From NCBI GenBank assembly GCA_034927445.1, contig JAYFPZ010000026.1, positions 1 to 64,000 on the forward strand: DNA of 64,000 nt, given 5' to 3'. The translations under genes and the position numbers were made by a program. Position 1 is the first letter of the stretch. Every line of letters begins with the position of its first letter. Below, piece after piece: positions 34,417 through 43,375 of this stretch. This stretch comes from PHAA01 sp034927445 (GTDB taxonomy: Bacteria > Bacillota > Syntrophomonadia > Syntrophomonadales > Syntrophomonadaceae). Below the pieces are notes generated by a model. That model was given only the letters and a program-made list of their open reading frames with translations, did no database searches and was not told the DNA's origin.

Positions 34417-35457
34417 CTATTTCAGAAAAATAGGGTTGGAGTAGATCCAAGCCCGGTAATGCCACCCATGGCGGTGGAACGCCTCTACTCGGTAGACTCC
34501 GGGAGTCAGGTCGCGGAAACAACATTTACGGCGGTCACTTTCCCGGCAGCGGCGGCCGTTTCGTATCAGATATACCCTGCCGCCGGGATTTTCGACTATC
34601 AGCACCGCCCCGGCCGCCTCAATGTTCTCGCCCATTTGCGCAGTCTTATCGCAGGATTTCCCGAAGAAACGAAAACCGGCCGGATCGCGGAAAAAATCAT
34701 AACTAAAAAAATATCTCCCCGTACGCAGCGCTTTATAAATCATGTCTTGGTCCGGTTCAGCTTTGCCGCCCAGCGGTTGTTCCAACAGGACATGGGTGTT
34801 GACACATCTGAAGCTGGTATAGTAATCAGAGATAACAGCTTTTAAAGGTCCCAGTTTTATAATAATCGCGTGGGCGTCCGAACATCCTATCCCCACCACC
34901 AAACGTTCCTGTAAAAGCTGATCCCACTTGGCCAGGGTCTCACACTCCGGTCCGTATTTAGCAGGTTGATGAGGGTTAATGTAGGTAAGGTACAGGGCCT
35001 TTAAAATACTGGTAAGACCGTCGCGCCATTGGGAGAGGTGATTCCAGATGCCTATTCCCGCATATCCCCGTACATCCCAATCGGTCCAGGGGTAGGTTCT
35101 CCCGTTTTCAAACAATTTTGATCCCAATTCGTAAGGGTGAACGATAAAGCCCAGACCGCCCTGCCGGTTAACGGCGTCAATCACCTTTTGCGGGTCTTCA
35201 TCATCGCCTTCGGCCACCTTATCAATATCTAAACCAAGATAGTGGTTGCGTTCCCTGTTTATTTCCATGCCCACCATTACTAAGGTTTTGCCGTAATACC
35301 CTTCTTCACCCCTAGCCAGAGCGGTCAGCTGGTGATGATCAGTGACCACCACAAAGTCCAAGCCGGCTTTGGCAGCGGCCTGCGCAATCTCCCAGATGGT
35401 TCCGGAACCGTCCGAGTAGCTGGAATGAACGTGAATATTGCCCTTATATTCATACAT
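34417..35457 (-). CDS. PHP-domain phosphoesterase
   Basis: The 346-residue product has the PHP metal-binding motifs: N-I-H-V-H-S-S-Y-S-D near 7-16, V-T-D-H-H near 38-42, E65 in G-M-E-I-N, I-V-H-P near 105-108, and G-C-S-D-A-H near 194-199. The C-terminal 90 residues form an extra domain. Such proteins hydrolyse phosphoester bonds with a trinuclear metal site, and small nucleotides or sugar phosphates are possible substrates. The start follows a purine-poor leader, so the start is less certain. Its location next to wall/exopolysaccharide genes hints at polymer metabolism. Confidence 0.8.
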   Translation of the reverse strand: MYEYKGNIHVHSSYSDGSGTIWEIAQAAAKAGLDFVVVTDHHQLTALARGEEGYYGKTLVMVGMEINRERNHYLGLDIDKVAEGDDEDPQKVIDAVNRQGGLGFIVHPYELGSKLFENGRTYPWTDWDVRGYAGIGIWNHLSQWRDGLTSILKALYLTYINPHQPAKYGPECETLAKWDQLLQERLVVGIGCSDAHAIIIKLGPLKAVISDYYTSFRCVNTHVLLEQPLGGKAEPDQDMIYKALRTGRYFFSYDFFRDPAGFRFFGKSCDKTAQMGENIEAAGAVLIVENPGGRVYLIRNGRRCRESDRRKCCFRDLTPGVYRVEAFHRHGWHYRAWIYSNPIFLK

Positions 35458-35784
35458 CAGTGATCACCTGTTGTTTTAAATATTTGTATCATTTGTATGC
35501 TCATAATTCATTTTCAATATTCATTTTTTAATTAGGGCTTGGCGCCGAAGCGGCCTGGAGAATCAGCTTGTCCGGTCCAGGCTTACCGGGAGAGTCATCT
35601 CCGCTTATGAACCCGCCGTCAATTTTGGTATTATGCAATAATTATAACTTTTTCGTAACCATTCTTAAGCATTTTGTAACGCAATTACCCGAAAAAATTG
35701 GTATTGTGATGAAAAAGGGAACACCTGGACTAATTAAGGCGTCGAGGGATACTGAATTAACTGGATGGAGAGTGAAATCAACCA
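35458..35784 (+). other. Intergenic gap, no supported gene
   Basis: This stretch contains a short 82-codon ORF (35568-35816) with no ribosome binding site and no recognisable family, which I do not call. A weak TTGTAA -35-like hexamer lies near 35676. No hairpin of terminator quality is visible. Confidence 0.4.
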
Positions 35785-37671
35785 ATGGAACGGGATGGAA
35801 AGACTGGATTGGCTGAGGTTTATGGAAAAGAGCAGGGCGGCGCCAGACGTTATATGCCGGGACTGGACGGGCTGCGGGCTCTGGCAGTGTTGGCCGTAAT
35901 TGCTTACCACTTGAACCTGCCTGGGGCTCCGGGAGGGCTTTTGGGCGTGTGTATTTTCTTTGTGCTGTCCGGTTATCTTATCACCGACATTTTGGTGACC
36001 CAATGGAAGATTTCCGGGGGTATGAATCTGAAAGAATTTTGGCTGGGCCGGGCCCGGCGGTTGCTGCCGGCCCTGTTTGTAATGCTGGCCGGAGTTATAA
36101 TCTGGCTCTCTTTATATGATCCCGGCCGCTTGTCATCCTTGTGGAATGACGTTGGGGCGGCGGTATTCTATTCCAGCAACTGGTGGCTGATCTTTCACCA
36201 GGTTTCCTACTTCGACAGTTTCGGCCCCCCTTCGCCTTTGGGGCACCTCTGGTCTTTGGCCGTGGAGGAGCAGTTTTACCTGGTCTGGCCTTTGTTGTTG
36301 GGGCTGGGACTGCGCTATGTTCCCCGGCGGGGGCGCTTGATCGGATTGATAACAGCGTTGGCCATTATTTCGGCCGTCGCCATGGCCATTATCTATCAAC
36401 CCGGGATGGATCCCAGCCGGGTTTACTACGGAACCGATACTCGGGCTTTTGCTTTGCTGGTGGGGGCGGTGCTGGCCCTGGTGTGGCCCAGCCGCCAACT
36501 GTCAACTGCTCTGCCCTCCCGGCATCGTAAAATACTCGATGCAGCCGGAGGAGCAGCGCTGCTGGCCGTGTTATTAATGATCTGGCAAAGCAACCAATAT
36601 CAATCTTTTTTATATTACGGCGGACTTCTGCTTTTCTCAATCTTCTCGGCGGTCTTGGTAGCGGTACTGGCTCATCCGGCCAGCCGGCTGGGCCGGATTT
36701 TTGGCATACCGCCCTTACGATGGCTGGGGGTCTGGTCATACGGGATCTACCTGTGGCACTACCCGGTCATAGTCTTGACCAGCCCGGGCATCAATACCGG
36801 GGGATTGAATATTACCCGGGCGTTTGCCCAAACGGTTTTGAGCATTGCCCTGGCTGCGGTTTCCTGGTATTTTATTGAGAATCCGATCCGGCACGGTAAG
36901 TGGAAAAAGTATTGGGAGTGGCTGTCATACGGTTTAAGGTGGCGGCCCCGGCATTTTGGAGTGCGGGGCAGGACTACGGCAGTCAGTATAATATTAATAG
37001 TTTCCGTATTTATACTGGCCTTAAGCGGGTGCTCGATGATCAGTCAGGCGCAGCAGCAAAGTTCACCGGCCGAGGTCGTCAGTGCAACCGACCCAGCGAC
37101 CGCGCCTGCCGGGACGGAATCACCGGGCAATGATGAAAATGAAGCTGCGACTCCAGCCAGTACGGAGACGGTGAACCAGGAAGCAGAGAAAAACGGGGTG
37201 GTTACCGGTAAGGGGATTACGATTATTGGCGATTCGGTTATGGTTGAAGTGGGGCCGGAACTGAAGAAGCTTTTTCCGGACCTTCTAGTGGATGCAGCCA
37301 TTGGCCGGCAAATGTATCAGGCGCCCCAGATAATCAAGAATCTTAAAGATCAGGGCAGGCTGGGCAAGACGGTTGTTATCGAGTTGGGAGCAAATGGAGC
37401 ATTTACAGAGAAACAGTTCATGGATATACTGAATTTGCTGGGAAGTGACCGGAGGATCGTGGTGATTAATACCCGGGTGCCGAAGCCGTGGGAAAGCGTG
37501 GTCAATCAGATTTTGGCCCAGACTGCCGCCGCGGATCCCAATATAGAACTAGTGGATTGGTATTCCGCCAGCAGCGGTCATAATGAATATTTTTACAAGG
37601 ACGGGGTGCACCTGCAAGCAGCCGGGGTTCAGGCTTATGTGGCGCTGGTGGCCGATGCCGTTACGCCCTAA
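35785..37671 (+). CDS. OatA-like acyltransferase with SGNH domain
   Basis: The 628-residue protein has an N-terminal acyltransferase-3 domain of about ten helices: M-P-G-L-D-G-L-R-A-L near 24-33, the active His in I-A-Y-H-L near 42, F-F-V-L-S-G-Y-L-I near 57, and V-E-E-Q-F-Y-L-V-W-P near 160. A Ser/Thr/Pro-rich linker follows, then an SGNH esterase-like domain with G-D-S-V-M near 478 (nucleophile), G-A-N-G near 533, and D-G-V-H-L near 611 (Asp-His). This is the layout of OatA, which O-acetylates peptidoglycan muramic acid and gives lysozyme resistance. ATG 35785 is chosen; ATG 35797 is also possible. Confidence 0.85.
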   Translation: MERDGKTGLAEVYGKEQGGARRYMPGLDGLRALAVLAVIAYHLNLPGAPGGLLGVCIFFVLSGYLITDILVTQWKISGGMNLKEFWLGRARRLLPALFVMLAGVIIWLSLYDPGRLSSLWNDVGAAVFYSSNWWLIFHQVSYFDSFGPPSPLGHLWSLAVEEQFYLVWPLLLGLGLRYVPRRGRLIGLITALAIISAVAMAIIYQPGMDPSRVYYGTDTRAFALLVGAVLALVWPSRQLSTALPSRHRKILDAAGGAALLAVLLMIWQSNQYQSFLYYGGLLLFSIFSAVLVAVLAHPASRLGRIFGIPPLRWLGVWSYGIYLWHYPVIVLTSPGINTGGLNITRAFAQTVLSIALAAVSWYFIENPIRHGKWKKYWEWLSYGLRWRPRHFGVRGRTTAVSIILIVSVFILALSGCSMISQAQQQSSPAEVVSATDPATAPAGTESPGNDENEAATPASTETVNQEAEKNGVVTGKGITIIGDSVMVEVGPELKKLFPDLLVDAAIGRQMYQAPQIIKNLKDQGRLGKTVVIELGANGAFTEKQFMDILNLLGSDRRIVVINTRVPKPWESVVNQILAQTAAADPNIELVDWYSASSGHNEYFYKDGVHLQAAGVQAYVALVADAVTP

Positions 37672-37934
37672 GCAAGAACGTAAATGAGACGCGGAAGGCG
37701 CGGACAAACACAAGAGACACAAGGGGGAACGATGGACGCGGGTTCGCTTCACTCACACGCAGACCCATAGGGAGCGGAGTTACGCAGACTTCTTTATTTA
37801 TCTTTATATTTATGGTTGAATGATTAAGTACATCAGGAACCGTCCCTAATTTCCTAAATCACTACCCTGAAAGAGCCGCGTAAATCACCTATTATGTTAT
37901 GTTTATAGTTATTGCTGTGGAAATGGAGAGGACG

Positions 37935-38645
37935 ATGAACGATATAAAAACGAAAATCCTGGTGGTTGAAGATGAGGAACCTATCAGACGTTTTATTACC
38001 CTTAATCTTAGTGCGGTTGGCTATGAAGTCGGCGAAGCGGACACGGGGGAGAAAGCCCTGGCCCGGTTAAGCAGCTTCAGGCCCGACGTCATCGTGCTGG
38101 ACTTGATGCTGCCGGGAATCAGCGGGTTCGAAGTCTGCCAGCGGGTCCGGGAAATGATGCCCGAAACGTTTGTGATAATGCTGACGGCCAAGAGTCAGGA
38201 TACCGATAAGATTCTCGGTCTTGAACTGGGTGCGGATGATTATTTGGTCAAACCGTTCAATCCCTTTGAACTGATAGCGCGCATCAAAGCCATGTTAAGG
38301 CGCAGAACTCATTTCAAGCTGGCAGATAGCGTACTTAAATGCGATGATCTTTTGCTAGACCTTGCCGCCAATAAATTTTTCAAAAATAATACTGAAATCG
38401 AGTTAACCCCGACTGAATTTGCTTTGCTTAAGATGTTTATGGAAAATCAGGGGAAGGCCCTAAAACGCGACGAGATGTTAAACGCCGTCTGGGGAGAGAA
38501 TTATTTTGGCGATACCAAAACTTTGGACGTACATATCCGGCGGCTGAGAGAAAAGCTGGAAAATAATCCGTCTGCACCTGAATATATTAAAACGGTTTGG
38601 GGTTACGGCTACCGGTGGCAAGCAGGCCCCAATGGGAGTGCCTAA
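37935..38645 (+). CDS. OmpR/PhoB-family response regulator
   Basis: The 236-residue product has a receiver domain with acidic pocket E-D-E-E near 12-15, phosphoacceptor D56 (V-L-D-L-M-L-P-G), the conserved T (M-L-T-A-K near 84) and K (V-K-P-F near 106), and a C-terminal winged helix ending Y-I-K-T-V-W-G-Y-G-Y. ATG 37935 follows GGAGAGG; an upstream ATG at 37899 is unlikely. The stop overlaps the kinase start by one base. The 226-bp gap before it holds no gene; a REP-like phrase around 37832-37848 (CAGGAACCGTCCCTAAT) is present. Confidence 0.9.
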   Translation: MNDIKTKILVVEDEEPIRRFITLNLSAVGYEVGEADTGEKALARLSSFRPDVIVLDLMLPGISGFEVCQRVREMMPETFVIMLTAKSQDTDKILGLELGADDYLVKPFNPFELIARIKAMLRRRTHFKLADSVLKCDDLLLDLAANKFFKNNTEIELTPTEFALLKMFMENQGKALKRDEMLNAVWGENYFGDTKTLDVHIRRLREKLENNPSAPEYIKTVWGYGYRWQAGPNGSA

Positions 38646-40036
38646 TGAAGGGAATCAGATCAAGATTAACTGCCAATTTTATGATCGTTATTATTTGCAC
38701 GGTTGCCATTCTGGAAATGCTGCTTATTTATATCGTCAGGCAGAACTATTATAACAGTGTGGAAGGCAGTCTCAGCAATCAGATAAAGATTTGCGCGGAT
38801 ATGTATACCAAGTATTTTGCGGATACATCCCTGCAGGACAATGTGCTCTATAATGTTGATGCGTTCTGGAACCAGAGTAATGCCGAAGTCCAGATTGCTG
38901 ATAAAGACGGCCATATTGTAATGGACTCCCAGGGCACCATTCCCCCTGAAGTAACCGGCAGCGACATTAAGGAAGCTTTGGCCGGCAAGACCGGGGTATG
39001 GGTGGGATACTTGAACGGGCAAAAAATCATGGCGGTTGCCCATCCCCTAAAATCGGGAGATCAAACCGTTGGCGTCCTGCGCTTCATCGCTTCTTTAAGC
39101 GCCGTTGACCAGGATATTGTAAAAACCGAAGAAATCTTTATATTAATCGGCCTATTGGTAATCGTCATCGTTGGTTCGATGAGTATTTTTTTAGCCAACA
39201 CCATCGTTGTGCCTTTGCAGGAAGTTACAGCTGTGGCCCAAAGAATGGCAGCCGGCAATTTTCAGATCAAGAGCCGAAAAATCCGTGACGATGAAGTCGG
39301 TAAACTTTCGGATACCTTAAATTATCTGGCCGATGAAATCGTAAAAAAGGAACAGCTTAAAAATGATTTTATTTCCTCGGTATCCCATGAACTGCGTACG
39401 CCCCTGACCTCCATTAAGGGGTGGGCCATTACTTTACAGAGTGAAAACTTTCAGCATAAAGAAATGCTTAACGACGGCCTTAACATTATTGCCAAAGAGA
39501 GTGACCGGCTTACCCGGATGGTTGAGGAACTCTTGGATTTATCCAAATTTGTCTCCGCCAGAATTAAACTCAACCCGGGCGAGGTAAACCTGATCAATCT
39601 ATGCGAACATTTGCGTAAACAATTGACACCGCGGGCGGTGCGGGAAAATATTGATTTTACCGTTGATTATCCTGAAGACCTGCCCAATATTTATGCTGAT
39701 ATTAACCGGCTTAAGCAGTTGTTTATTAATATTTTGGATAATGCCTTTAATTTTAATCATCCGGGAGGCTATGTCCGTTTCAAAGCGGAGATTCAAAATG
39801 AAGGTTTAAAATTTACCATATCCGATAGCGGCTGTGGAATAGGCGCCGACGAACTGCCTATGGTCAAAGAAAAGTTTTATAAGGGAAAAAGTTCGTTTTC
39901 CAAAAATGGTATCGGGCTTTCAATTTGCGAGGAGATTGTTAACCTGATGGGTGGCAGCCTGGAAATCATGAGCGAGCTCAATGAGGGAACCGCGGTGGTG
40001 ATAATTTTACCCGGAGGGGAGAGGCCGGATGCTTGA
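38645..40036 (+). CDS. Sensor histidine kinase (HAMP type)
   Basis: The 463-residue kinase has helix 1 at about 10-30, an extracytoplasmic sensor (about 32-160, perhaps a PAS/Cache-like fold), helix 2 at about 165-185, a HAMP domain near 187-240, HisKA with phosphoacceptor H248 (S-V-S-H-E-L-R-T-P-L), and an HATPase domain with N-x-x-x-N-A, G-C-G-I-G and G-I-G-L-S. It starts at ATG in TAATG. Its partner is the preceding regulator, and it overlaps the lipoprotein gene, so the lipoprotein is likely an accessory sensor or target. Confidence 0.9.
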   Translation: MKGIRSRLTANFMIVIICTVAILEMLLIYIVRQNYYNSVEGSLSNQIKICADMYTKYFADTSLQDNVLYNVDAFWNQSNAEVQIADKDGHIVMDSQGTIPPEVTGSDIKEALAGKTGVWVGYLNGQKIMAVAHPLKSGDQTVGVLRFIASLSAVDQDIVKTEEIFILIGLLVIVIVGSMSIFLANTIVVPLQEVTAVAQRMAAGNFQIKSRKIRDDEVGKLSDTLNYLADEIVKKEQLKNDFISSVSHELRTPLTSIKGWAITLQSENFQHKEMLNDGLNIIAKESDRLTRMVEELLDLSKFVSARIKLNPGEVNLINLCEHLRKQLTPRAVRENIDFTVDYPEDLPNIYADINRLKQLFINILDNAFNFNHPGGYVRFKAEIQNEGLKFTISDSGCGIGADELPMVKEKFYKGKSSFSKNGIGLSICEEIVNLMGGSLEIMSELNEGTAVVIILPGGERPDA

Positions 40037-41486
40037 TAAAGGTAAGCTTTTGCTGGCATTATTACTTCTTCTGTCAGTGAGCGGATGCGCCAATCCTTCA
40101 TGGACGATGGCAGGAAAAATTGTTCCGCCCGTATATGATGTATGCCCCTTGGAAGGAAAGTGGACGGTGGTTCAGGATCTGGGTTCCGAAGGATATTCCG
40201 CTGAGACGGACCTTGAGGCTGAGGGCAGTTCAATTCAGTTTAGCCGGGAAATTGCGGTATTAGGCAGTAATGCCTGGAATCAACCTACCTACAAGATTAA
40301 GAAGGTAAGTTCAACCGATTATTTAATGACCAGATATATCGTCCTGGACGGCTATCTGGCGTCGATAAGCCAGGAAGTCGAGGTCGTAACGGTGTTCGCC
40401 GACTCTAATTATCTGGGTGAATTTATGAAACTTGATGATGCCACCGTAATTGCTTTTGTACAAAATAGGGTGTTGCTGCTTCATAAAATTGCCGATCATG
40501 CCGATGATCCCCTGACGGTTGCGAACGCCAAGATTGCTGATGGCAGCCAGTATGATAATGCAGGCCCTTCTGGTATTTTTCTAGGACTGAAAATACCATC
40601 CAATAATGATTATATCTATAAAACCGTTTGGATAGCCGCGGACGCTAAAAAACTGCGTCCGGTTCTAAGCAGGGATGATATTTATTTCCCGCGTAAAAGC
40701 GGTTTCTGGGAACTGCAGGTAAAGAGCGGGTTGAAGCAAGGGGAAACCGCGGAATTATGGGCGCATAATGTTGCCGTAAAAGACTCGGCCGCGGCAGAAG
40801 AGCAAGCCTCTGCCCCAACCGCCTCCCCAGCTACTCAAAGCGTAGTTATTGATTATATTGGCAATGATTATGTCACCATAACCAATAAAATTGGCGCTGC
40901 CGGTAAGCTGCAGGTATTGCCGGTTGATAAATTATCGGCGCCAATAGGAATCAAGGTTTCAGATTTACTGGGGGCCGCGGGATTAACCGCCTATTACAGT
41001 GCTCGGGAACAAGCGCAGCAAACCCTGCAGAGTCAAGGAGTTACCTGGATAGATGATGATGTAAACGAGGATAATTTTGGACTGACCCGTAAAAACGGAC
41101 ACTGGCATCTTCAAGGGCGAATAAATTATCAACGCGATGATACTCCCGGGACCATGGAGTTTAATATCAATTTCCTTCCGCCGGCCAACTTAATTTTCTA
41201 CGACACCTTATATCTCAGCTGGCAGAGTGTAAAAGACCGGGTTCCCAACGCTTTGGACGCGTTTACTTCCCCCGCCAAGGATATAGCGGTTATTAAAACC
41301 AAAAACAAATTGTATTTCTTTGGCATCAGCGGCGAACAATTAGACAGTATACCCCTGGGGGAAATGGAGCTGAAAAAAGGCACAAGTGTTATTATGGCCG
41401 AGTGGGCGACCGGGTTTTATGTGGATGATTGGGAGAAGACTTTTCGGGCCAATGGCGCCCACGTGGTTGAGAACTCGTCCCTGTGA
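40029..41486 (+). CDS. Lipoprotein coupled to the two-component system
   Basis: The 485-residue product begins with a lipoprotein signal and lipobox L-S-V-S-G-C20, so it would be tethered to the outer face of the membrane. Two soluble parts are joined by an Ala/Thr/Pro-rich linker (about 258-275); the second part ends in a beta-rich region. I recognise no family. The 8-bp overlap with the kinase gene argues for translational coupling, and a role in signal input for that kinase is reasonable but unproven. A terminator follows closely. Confidence 0.75.
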   Translation: MLDKGKLLLALLLLLSVSGCANPSWTMAGKIVPPVYDVCPLEGKWTVVQDLGSEGYSAETDLEAEGSSIQFSREIAVLGSNAWNQPTYKIKKVSSTDYLMTRYIVLDGYLASISQEVEVVTVFADSNYLGEFMKLDDATVIAFVQNRVLLLHKIADHADDPLTVANAKIADGSQYDNAGPSGIFLGLKIPSNNDYIYKTVWIAADAKKLRPVLSRDDIYFPRKSGFWELQVKSGLKQGETAELWAHNVAVKDSAAAEEQASAPTASPATQSVVIDYIGNDYVTITNKIGAAGKLQVLPVDKLSAPIGIKVSDLLGAAGLTAYYSAREQAQQTLQSQGVTWIDDDVNEDNFGLTRKNGHWHLQGRINYQRDDTPGTMEFNINFLPPANLIFYDTLYLSWQSVKDRVPNALDAFTSPAKDIAVIKTKNKLYFFGISGEQLDSIPLGEMELKKGTSVIMAEWATGFYVDDWEKTFRANGAHVVENSSL

Positions 41487-41520
41487 ACTTTTTGGCTCGG
41501 CCTGACTTTAGCGTTAGCCT

Positions 41521-41543
41521 AGACCTTAAGAGGTCTTTTTTAT
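41521..41543 (+). terminator. Terminator after the two-component/lipoprotein operon
   Basis: AGACCT (41521-41526) pairs with AGGTCT (41531-41536) around TAAG, followed by a run of T. Confidence 0.75.
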
Positions 41544-41666
41544 TTTTCTGGGGGTGGGATATGAATGAATTCCGCCGCCGCCGTCTGCCTATTTACTATG
41601 TATAATAAATTTGATTTATTTACGTATAAATGTCTTGTAGGCAGATTGTTGACGGGGGTGGATAAC

Positions 41667-43031
41667 TTGGACAGGACGCTCACCATACCGGGCATATTTG
41701 ATAAAAACCCTAATATGTGTGTCATTGTGGTTGACAAGGATGGTTTTATTACTTATGCCAATAAGACTTATTTAAGCGTATTGGGGCTTCCTGCCGACAA
41801 AGTGGTGGGGAGGCCGGTTCTGTCCATAACCCCGGAGACCCAGACGATCAAGGTCATTAGATCCGGCAAAGCCGTCACCGCTTATAACTGGAATATCAAT
41901 GGATACGAAATGATTGCTTCGGCGGTACCGATATTTAAAGAACAAGAAATCGCCGGTTGTTTTTCCTACAGTATATCCATGAACATTTGGGATCATAAGA
42001 GCATATTGGAAAGATTACTGGCGGAAAACAACATGCTAAAGGATGAGGTCTTAAAATCACATATATCCAAATACTGTTTTGATGACCTGATTGGCGAGGA
42101 TGAGCAATTTTTTAAAGCCAAGCTGCTGGCCCGGCAGGTAGCCCAACAAGACAATACCAAGGTATTAATTACGGGGGAAAGCGGCACCGGTAAAGAAATC
42201 TTTGCTCATGCTATTCACCAGGCCAGTTTGCGCGCCAACCAACCTTTTGTGCGGGTAAACTGTGCCGCCATCCCGGATGCGTTACTCGAAGCGGAACTAT
42301 TCGGCTATGAGACGGGTGCGTTTACCGGAGCCAAAAAAGGCGGTCGTTTGGGTAAATTTGAACTGGCCAATCACGGGACTATTTTTTTGGACGAAATCGG
42401 GGAAATGCCCCTGGCCATGCAAAGCAAGCTGCTGGTAGTTCTTCAGGAGCGCGTAATTGAAAGGCTGGGAGGCAACAATTCCATAAATTTAAACGTGAGG
42501 GTTATATCAGCCACCAATCGCGACCTGCAATCCATGATGGAAAAAGGGCTTTTCCGCGAGGATCTCTACTACCGTTTAAATGTGGTCCAGATTGAGATTC
42601 CCCCGCTCAGAAGGCGCAAAGGCGATATCCTGCTCCTGTTTAATTTCCTGTTGCACAGGTTAAACCAAAGGCTGCACATGAATATTAAAGGAGTAAAAGA
42701 TGACGCCCGGGAGGTTCTGCTTAAATATTCCTGGCCAGGCAACGTACGGGAATTGGAAAATGTTATGGAAAGGGCTATGAGCCTGGCCCATATGGAACAA
42801 GCGGATAGGCTGGGCAAGCGGCATTTAACCTTTATTTGCGCCAAAATGAAGTTTGACTGTATAGAAAGCAAGAAAGGCTTAAAAGCTATTACCCAGGAAT
42901 TTGAAGAAGGTATTATTAATGCGGCTTTAGAGGAAACAAGCCAAAATAAAGCCCAAGCGGCCAAATACCTCGATATAGATCTATCTTCCCTCTACCGTAA
43001 AATGAAGAAATACGGCATACCCATCGATTAG
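41667..43031 (+). CDS. Sigma-54 activator, PAS-AAA+-Fis type
   Basis: The protein (454 residues from TTG 41667) has a PAS sensor (about 10-105), an AAA+ module with Walker A G-E-S-G-T-G-K-E near 170, the sigma-54 contact loop G-A-F-T-G-A near 220, Walker B F-L-D-E-I-G-E-M-P near 240, and a C-terminal Fis helix-turn-helix (N-K-A-Q-A-A-K-Y-L-D-I). This is an NtrC-class activator that remodels sigma-54 polymerase. TTG has GGGGGTGG at 6 nt and a TATAAT (41601-41606) upstream; an ATG at 41565 is in frame with another G-rich site. It most likely drives the promoter at 43284. Confidence 0.88.
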   Translation: MDRTLTIPGIFDKNPNMCVIVVDKDGFITYANKTYLSVLGLPADKVVGRPVLSITPETQTIKVIRSGKAVTAYNWNINGYEMIASAVPIFKEQEIAGCFSYSISMNIWDHKSILERLLAENNMLKDEVLKSHISKYCFDDLIGEDEQFFKAKLLARQVAQQDNTKVLITGESGTGKEIFAHAIHQASLRANQPFVRVNCAAIPDALLEAELFGYETGAFTGAKKGGRLGKFELANHGTIFLDEIGEMPLAMQSKLLVVLQERVIERLGGNNSINLNVRVISATNRDLQSMMEKGLFREDLYYRLNVVQIEIPPLRRRKGDILLLFNFLLHRLNQRLHMNIKGVKDDAREVLLKYSWPGNVRELENVMERAMSLAHMEQADRLGKRHLTFICAKMKFDCIESKKGLKAITQEFEEGIINAALEETSQNKAQAAKYLDIDLSSLYRKMKKYGIPID

Positions 43032-43118
43032 TACCCCCGGTCAACCCTCTATATCTTCTCATCTAAAATTTTTAGTATTGCCTTTCTTTTTGTCCCCTTA
43101 CATTTCACCTCCCCGCCG

Positions 43119-43134
43119 TTTGCATTTTTGCAAA
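43119..43134 (+). promoter_or_regulatory. Palindromic upstream activator site 1
   Basis: TTTGCA-tttt-TGCAAA is a perfect inverted repeat, 150 bp before the -24/-12 promoter, the distance and symmetry expected of an enhancer for an NtrC-type activator. Binding by the activator encoded just upstream is inference. Confidence 0.5.
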
Positions 43135-43205
43135 ACTTTCTTATTTTTACTATGCTAATGCCGCTTCAATTAACCGGCTCATTCATATTCTCATGGTATT
43201 TATGC

Positions 43206-43220
43206 TAAGCCATAGGCTTA
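43206..43220 (+). promoter_or_regulatory. Palindromic upstream site 2
   Basis: TAAGCC-ata-GGCTTA is a second perfect palindrome between the enhancer-like site and the promoter. It may bind another regulator or be the true enhancer; the two differ in sequence. Confidence 0.35.
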
Positions 43221-43283
43221 TTTTATCCCTGGCTCCAAACCCAAGACCCCCAAAATATAGGGCTTCGCGCCTGTCGCTCAGCC

Positions 43284-43299
43284 GGGCATGAACTATGCA
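43284..43299 (+). promoter_or_regulatory. Sigma-54 (-24/-12) promoter of the beta-oxidation operon
   Basis: GGGCATG-AACT-ATGCA carries GG at 43285-43286 and GC at 43297-43298 with exactly 10 bp between, and fits the TGGCACG-N4-TTGCA consensus at most positions. The start site would be near 43310, giving a leader of about 66 nt to the acyl-CoA dehydrogenase. Confidence 0.75.
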
Positions 43300-43375
43300 A
43301 TAAAGGTAGGCAGTAATGAGGGAAGGGGGGATAAAAAATTCAACCGGGATATGTTTGGATAAGGAGGGATTATGA

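Noticed and set aside
35568..35816. Possible small protein before the OatA-like gene
   Set aside because: No ribosome binding site, odd composition, and it runs into the next gene out of frame.
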